This document shows positions 35,246 to 38,363 of a stretch of DNA of 38,363 nt, piece after piece. The DNA comes from Deltaproteobacteria bacterium (lineage in GTDB: Bacteria > Desulfobacterota > WTBG01 > CAIYCZ01 > CAIRTM01): NCBI GenBank assembly GCA_024276465.1, contig JAJRXD010000151.1:1-38363 (forward strand), given 5' to 3'. Made by a program: the position numbers and the translations under genes. The notes below the pieces were generated by a model. The model saw only the letters and a program-made list of their open reading frames with translations. It searched no databases and was not told the origin of the DNA. Position 1 is the stretch's first letter, and each line of letters starts with the position of its first letter.

Positions 35246-35610
35246 GTCCCGATAAATCGGGACTGGCTCCGGCAATCCCATCTGTTTTTCTTCGTGCTCT
35301 TCGTGAGCTTCGTGGTGATATGAAAAAACCTGAGTTCATCCCTGTCATTGTCCCGATAAATCGGGACTGGCTCCGGCAATCCCATCTGTTTTTCTTCGTG
35401 CTCTTCGTGAGCTTCGTGGTGATATGAAAAAACCTGCGTTCATCCCTGTCATTGTCCCGATAAATCGGGACTGGCTCCGGCAATCTCAAAGTTTTTCCTT
35501 CGTGCTCTTCGTGAGCTTCGTGGTAATATGAAAAAAACCTGCGTTCATCCCTGTAATTGTCCCGATAAATCGGGACAGGCTGTGGTAATCTTTCTGTTTT
35601 TCACCACAAA
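35246..35610 (+). repeat. Tandem array of ~104-bp palindrome-bearing repeats
   Basis: The perfect palindrome GTCCCGATAAATCGGGAC starts at 35246, 35350, 35454 and 35559, so the period is 104, 104 and 105 bp. Each unit also carries CTGGCTCCGGCAAT or a variant, and a CGTGCTCTTCGTGAGCTTCG module followed by GATATGAAAAAA. Units are nearly identical, which rules out CRISPR spacers. A reverse-type CACCACAAAG follows at about 35602. Confidence 0.85.
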
Positions 35611-35640
35611 GGGAAAGATTTTTTACCACGTCTGAACAAC

Positions 35641-35672
35641 TTGTTAATATAACATTATTATGTTATATTAAC
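35641..35672 (+). promoter_or_regulatory. Promoter-overlapping palindrome upstream of the DUF4143 gene
   Basis: A perfect 13-bp inverted repeat (GTTAATATAACAT, loop TATT, ATGTTATATTAAC) spans 35643-35672. TTGTTA at 35641 and TATATT at 35664, spaced 17 nt, could be its -35 and -10, lying within the palindrome. A further half-site, AATATAAC, follows near 35677. This is what an autoregulated operator would look like; the binding protein is unknown. Confidence 0.5.
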
Positions 35673-35709
35673 TAATAATATAACAACAATGTGTTGTGCG
35701 GGCAAAAAA

Positions 35710-36856
35710 ATGCTGTTTGATCGAACACTAATCCTGAATAATTTAAAGAGTTCAGCCTTTGTTTTAGGACCAAGAATGACAGGCAAAACAACTCTGCTGA
35801 ACAAACTGTGCCCAAAGGCAAGCTTTAATCTGCTTGATCCTGAGCTTGAGCTTGAATATCGCACAAAGCCTGGAATGTTCTGGGAAAATATTTCAATTTT
35901 GCCCCAGAACTCTCTTGTAGTTGTTGATGAAATTCAAAAAATTCCATCAATCCTCAACTATGTACAGATGGGAATTGACCGTTTTAACCACAGATTCATT
36001 CTTTCCGGTTCCAGTGCAAGAAAACTGAAACGGGGAGGAGCTAATCTGCTTGGGGGAAGATGCCTTGATTTAAGGCTCCATCCCCTGACTTTCGAGGAAA
36101 TTGATCAGCATTTTTCAATTGAAAATGCACTCACATACGGGACATTACCTAAAATATATTCCCTGCTTGTTGACCAGGAGAAACAGTTAGCCATAGGCCA
36201 TCTTAAAAGCTATGTTACAACCTATATTAAAGAAGAAATTCAGGCTGAAGCCCTGACCAGAAATCTTGGTGGGTTTCAGCGTTTTTTAAGTATTGCAGTA
36301 CAGAGTAATGGACAGATCATTGAATTTGCAAACATTTCCAGGGAATGCTCAGTTCCTTCAAGCACTGTTAAGGAGTATTATCAAATTCTTGAAGATACAC
36401 TGATAGGTTTTTTTTTTATGGCCATTTGACAGAAATGAAAGGAAAAAAGCCCGCCCAAAATTTTATTTTTTTGACTGTGGCGTGGCAAGGGCTATTCAAA
36501 ACAGGCTGAATGATCCGCCAACCGCAATAGAAAAGGGATTTCTTTTTGAAACATGGCTTCTTACTGAATTAATCCGCATGCGTGATTATTATGGAAAAGA
36601 ACATACGTTTTCCTTCTGGCGGAAAAGAAATCAGGAAATAGACATTATAATTTCCGGAGGACATGGGCCCATACTTGCTCTTGAGTGCAAATCAGGAAAA
36701 ACAGATATTGCCGGCTCAACAGTAAAATCATTCAGATCAGCTTTCCCCCGCACTCCACTTGTTGTGGCTTCCCTGAATGACAGAAACCCAAGAAAATCAG
36801 GCGATACTGATATCCTGCCATGGCACAGAGTTCTGGAAATGTACAGAAAACTTTAG
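35710..36856 (+). pseudogene. AAA ATPase/DUF4143 protein, single frameshift in a T10 tract
   Basis: The first part (from MLFDRTLILNNL, with 7 optional residues upstream at 35689) has Walker A GPRMTGKTT and Walker B LVVVDEIQK, then SGSSARKLKRGG. The frame closes at 36429 just after ten consecutive T (36408-36417). Removing one T joins IGFF to LWPFDRNERKKARPKFYFFD, the expected DUF4143 continuation, which runs to 36856 with the PD-(D/E)xK-like EIDIIISGG...LALECKSG end. The missing link is therefore a single base in a homopolymer: a sequencing or assembly error, slippage-dependent expression, or recent inactivation. All other motifs are intact. It shares a family with the 4779-6095 gene, but the two sequences differ widely. 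Confidence 0.78.
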
Positions 36857-37249
36857 TTTCGTTTTGCCGGGAAAACAACAATACGAGAGTTGTGTCAACA
36901 ATATCCCCACTGTTATTGCGAGGATCCACGATAAATCGGGACTGGCTCCGGCAATCTCATCTGTTTTTCTTCGTGCTCTTCGTGAGCTTCGTGGTGATAT
37001 GAAAAACCTGAGTTCATCCCTGTAATTGTCCCGATAAATCAGGACGGCAATCTCAAAGTTTTTTCTTCTTTGTGTCTTTTGAGGCTTTGCAATTATGCGA
37101 CCAGAGAGTTGATAATCCTGCAAGCGGTCAGTTGCTTCAAATAGCCGTTCAACAAAAAGGTTTGCCTGGTCAATCGAATCTCGTGCAATAAATTCGGCTA
37201 TTGATTCAATATCATTCAGTGCAGAAGGAGCCCATATCACCTTAACCAC
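36797..37249 (-). pseudogene. RelE/ParE-family toxin, truncated by repeat insertion
   Basis: The first ~54 residues (MVKVIWAPSALNDIESIAEF, QANLFVERLFEATDRL, SGRII) match the N-terminal half of ParE/RelE toxins, roughly 95 residues long in the family. Beyond about 37088 the frame continues to 36797 through translated repeat (basic, low-complexity KTQRRK, SRRARRK), not ParE. The missing C-terminal strands, which carry the usual catalytic or gyrase-contact residues, are not found on the far side of the repeat in this window. It overlaps the antitoxin gene by about 13 nt, the normal TA order. The toxin is probably dead. Confidence 0.7.
36905..37087 (+). repeat. TTCGTG/CCCGAT repeat units interrupting a ParE-like gene
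   Basis: An imperfect palindrome (ACGATAAATCGGGAC) near 36929, a CGTGCTCTTCGTGAGCTTCG module near 36972 and a second GTCCCGAT core at 37029 make one full unit of about 100 bp plus a partial one. The unit ends in TTCTTCTTTGTGTC, at the point where homology to ParE stops on the opposite strand. Confidence 0.65.
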
Positions 37250-37425
37250 TTTTCCAGCCTTTTTTCAGCATCCTGCTGAGAAACTCCTTTACCATTTTGT
37301 ATTTCACTTTCTCCATGGACAAATTTAACATTCACATATAAAGCATGGATGATGTCATCCATTGTAACGTTTTCCGGTAAAGCATCAATAACTTGTTTTG
37401 CTGTATCTTTTACTGCCACATTCAT
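37237..37425 (-). CDS. Small addiction-module antitoxin-like protein
   Basis: The 62-residue protein (DTAKQVIDALPENVTMDDII, HALYV, EIQNGKGVSQQDAEKRLEKWL) resembles the short helical antitoxins that accompany ParE/RelE toxins. Its ATG overlaps the stop of the AbrB-like gene as ATGA, and an AGGAGG lies just upstream, within the AbrB-like coding end. It overlaps the truncated ParE gene downstream. Function as an antitoxin is inferred from position and resemblance. Confidence 0.65.
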   Translation of the reverse strand: MNVAVKDTAKQVIDALPENVTMDDIIHALYVNVKFVHGESEIQNGKGVSQQDAEKRLEKWLR

Positions 37426-37631
37426 ATTAAAACCTCCTTTTTTTCCCGGTAGTCAGTTGTTTTGGCGCCTGCTGCAATACCTCTCAACTCCTCAAGAGAA
37501 GACTGAGGAATAAGAATAAGCAGTTTGTCTTTCTCTATAACAGTCAACTTTTGTTTGGGTTTCAGGTTAAGATGTTCTCTAACTGACTTAGCCATTAGCA
37601 CCTGATATTTGTTAGAGATAGTTGTCTGCAT
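37422..37631 (-). CDS. AbrB/MazE/SpoVT-type DNA-binding antitoxin-like protein
   Basis: The 69-residue protein starts at the ATG at 37631 (a GTG at 37634 is immediately before it), with AAAGGAG about 6 nt upstream. The N-terminus (TTISNKYQVLMAKSVREHLNLKPKQKLTV) is the swapped-hairpin AbrB/SpoVT fold. Such proteins repress their own operon and usually partner a PIN or MazF toxin; here the next genes are a helical antitoxin and a ParE fragment, so this is an unusual three-gene arrangement. No toxin partner of its own is seen. Confidence 0.72.
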   Translation of the reverse strand: MQTTISNKYQVLMAKSVREHLNLKPKQKLTVIEKDKLLILIPQSSLEELRGIAAGAKTTDYREKKEVLI

Positions 37632-37702
37632 CACATTCTCCTTTTAAAAGTAATTCAAAAAAGGGTAAGTAATTTTTAATTGAATGTCAAGAGGCAAATG
37701 GG

Positions 37703-37942
37703 CCAGGAGTTTCCCCGAAAAACAGGGGATATGACATTATAATTTATGATACCCGTCAGGCGGGCAGGCCTGTCCTGCCGTAGTTTAAAAAAACGAAGGC
37801 TGATCGACCGCCTGATGGTCTGTCCCGTTATCCAACGAGGATCTTCGACGTATATTTGTAATAATTAATTTTTCTGGATGTGTCAGCGTGTGTCTGCGGT
37901 TAATATTCTTTTTCTTCGTGCTCTTCGTGAGCTTCGTGGTGA
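37703..37942 (+). repeat. Copy 2 of the ~240-bp direct repeat
   Basis: It repeats 33141-33380 with a modest number of substitutions (for example GATCGACCGCCTGATGG in place of GATCGTCCGACTGATTG) and the same orientation. It leads directly into the second tandem array. From 37635 to the end of the window no gene is supported. Confidence 0.8.
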
Positions 37943-38310
37943 CATGAAAAAATCTGCGTTCATCCCTGTAATTGTCCCGATAAATCAGGACAGGCTCCGG
38001 CAATCTCATCTGTTTTTCTTCGTGCTCTTCGTGTGCTTCGTGGTGATATGAAAAAAACCTGCGTTCATCCCTGTCATTGTCCCGATAAATCAGGATGGCA
38101 ATCTCATCTGTTTTTCTTCGTGCTCTTCGTGTGCTTCGTGGTGATATGAAAAAAACCTGAGTTCATCCCTGTAATTGTCCCGATAAATCGGGACGGCAAT
38201 CTCAAAGTTTTTTCTTCGTGCTCTTCGTGTGCTTCGTGGTGATATGAAAAAAACCTGCGTTCATCCCTGTCATTGTCCCGATAAATCAGGACGGCAGTCT
38301 CATGTGTATG
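37943..38310 (+). repeat. Second tandem array of TTCGTG/CCCGAT repeat units
   Basis: GTCCCGAT cores begin at 37974, 38079, 38177 and 38275, periods of 105, 98 and 98 bp. The shorter units lack the GGCTCC segment before GGCAAT. Several palindromes carry ATCAGGA instead of ATCGGGA. Each unit has a CGTGCTCTTCGTGTGCTTCG-type module. The array runs to near the window end and may continue beyond. Confidence 0.82.
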
Positions 38311-38363
38311 TCTGCAGTTAATAAAGCTTTTAAATTCTCTGTGTTCAGATATTTTAAACAGTT

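Noticed and set aside
35246-35610. Possible CRISPR array
   Set aside because: The repeat period is 104-105 bp and the stretches between the palindromes are almost identical, so there are no unique spacers; no cas gene is present.
1-38363. tRNA, rRNA or riboswitch
   Set aside because: No cloverleaf, rRNA-like or known riboswitch sequence was recognised by eye; a tRNAscan-SE and Rfam run would settle this.

Overview
The window looks like one chromosomal segment from an AT-leaning Gram-negative bacterium. A Wza-type outer-membrane lipoprotein, a Wzc-type co-polymerase, FemAB-like acyltransferases, AAA/DUF4143 ATPases, toxin-antitoxin debris and dense intergenic repeats with CACGAAG and CCCGAT...ATCGGG words all suggest a Desulfobacterota (Desulfobacterales-like) genome. 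That taxonomic call is inference; there is no rRNA or tRNA here to test it.

Layout. 1-4543: a MITE-like element, then polysaccharide export genes (wza-like, wzc-like with a degenerate P-loop) and a DegT/DnrJ/EryC1 sugar aminotransferase. 4779-9450 (minus strand): a DUF4143 ATPase, an MBL-fold beta-CASP RNase-like protein, an intact VapB-like antitoxin overlapping a 29-codon remnant of its VapC toxin, a patch of dispersed repeats, and a FemAB-like acyltransferase. 9745-12459: a large secreted cysteine-rich repeat protein behind a good sigma70-type promoter.

12707-32201: the centrepiece, a hybrid polyketide/non-ribosomal-peptide locus, all on the plus strand. It has two half-clusters. Half 1 is methyltransferase-carrier, then KS-AT-ACP-C-A-PCP-TE. 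Half 2 is methyltransferase-carrier, then TubC-docking-C-FkbH/HAD-carrier, then KS-AT-ACP-TE. A radical SAM gene lies between them. The two methyltransferases are close paralogues on different carrier types. Both terminal thioesterases have Cys instead of Ser in the nucleophile elbow, and neither has His at the usual C-terminal position. No reductive PKS domain, loading ligase, phosphopantetheinyl transferase or transporter is visible. The A domain reads closest to a glycine code. Half 1 could therefore build a beta-ketoacyl-glycine (tetramate-like) unit, and half 2 could use a glycerate-derived unit made by the FkbH-like domain. Both product ideas are inference.

32169-38363: a decaying and repeat-rich flank. 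It holds a broken YdcF/SanA-like gene, a GxxExxY nuclease-like ORF tightly bracketed by 29-bp inverted repeats, a second FemAB paralogue, a frameshifted DUF4143 ATPase behind a promoter-overlapping palindrome, a three-gene toxin-antitoxin operon whose ParE-like toxin is interrupted by the repeat, and two tandem arrays of ~98-105 bp units with CCCGAT/ATCGGG palindromes. A ~240-bp block occurs twice (33141 and 37703) in direct orientation and brackets much of this flank. The most novel candidates are the two-headed PKS/NRPS locus and the GxxExxY-plus-inverted-repeat unit, which resembles a transposase/REP-type relationship.
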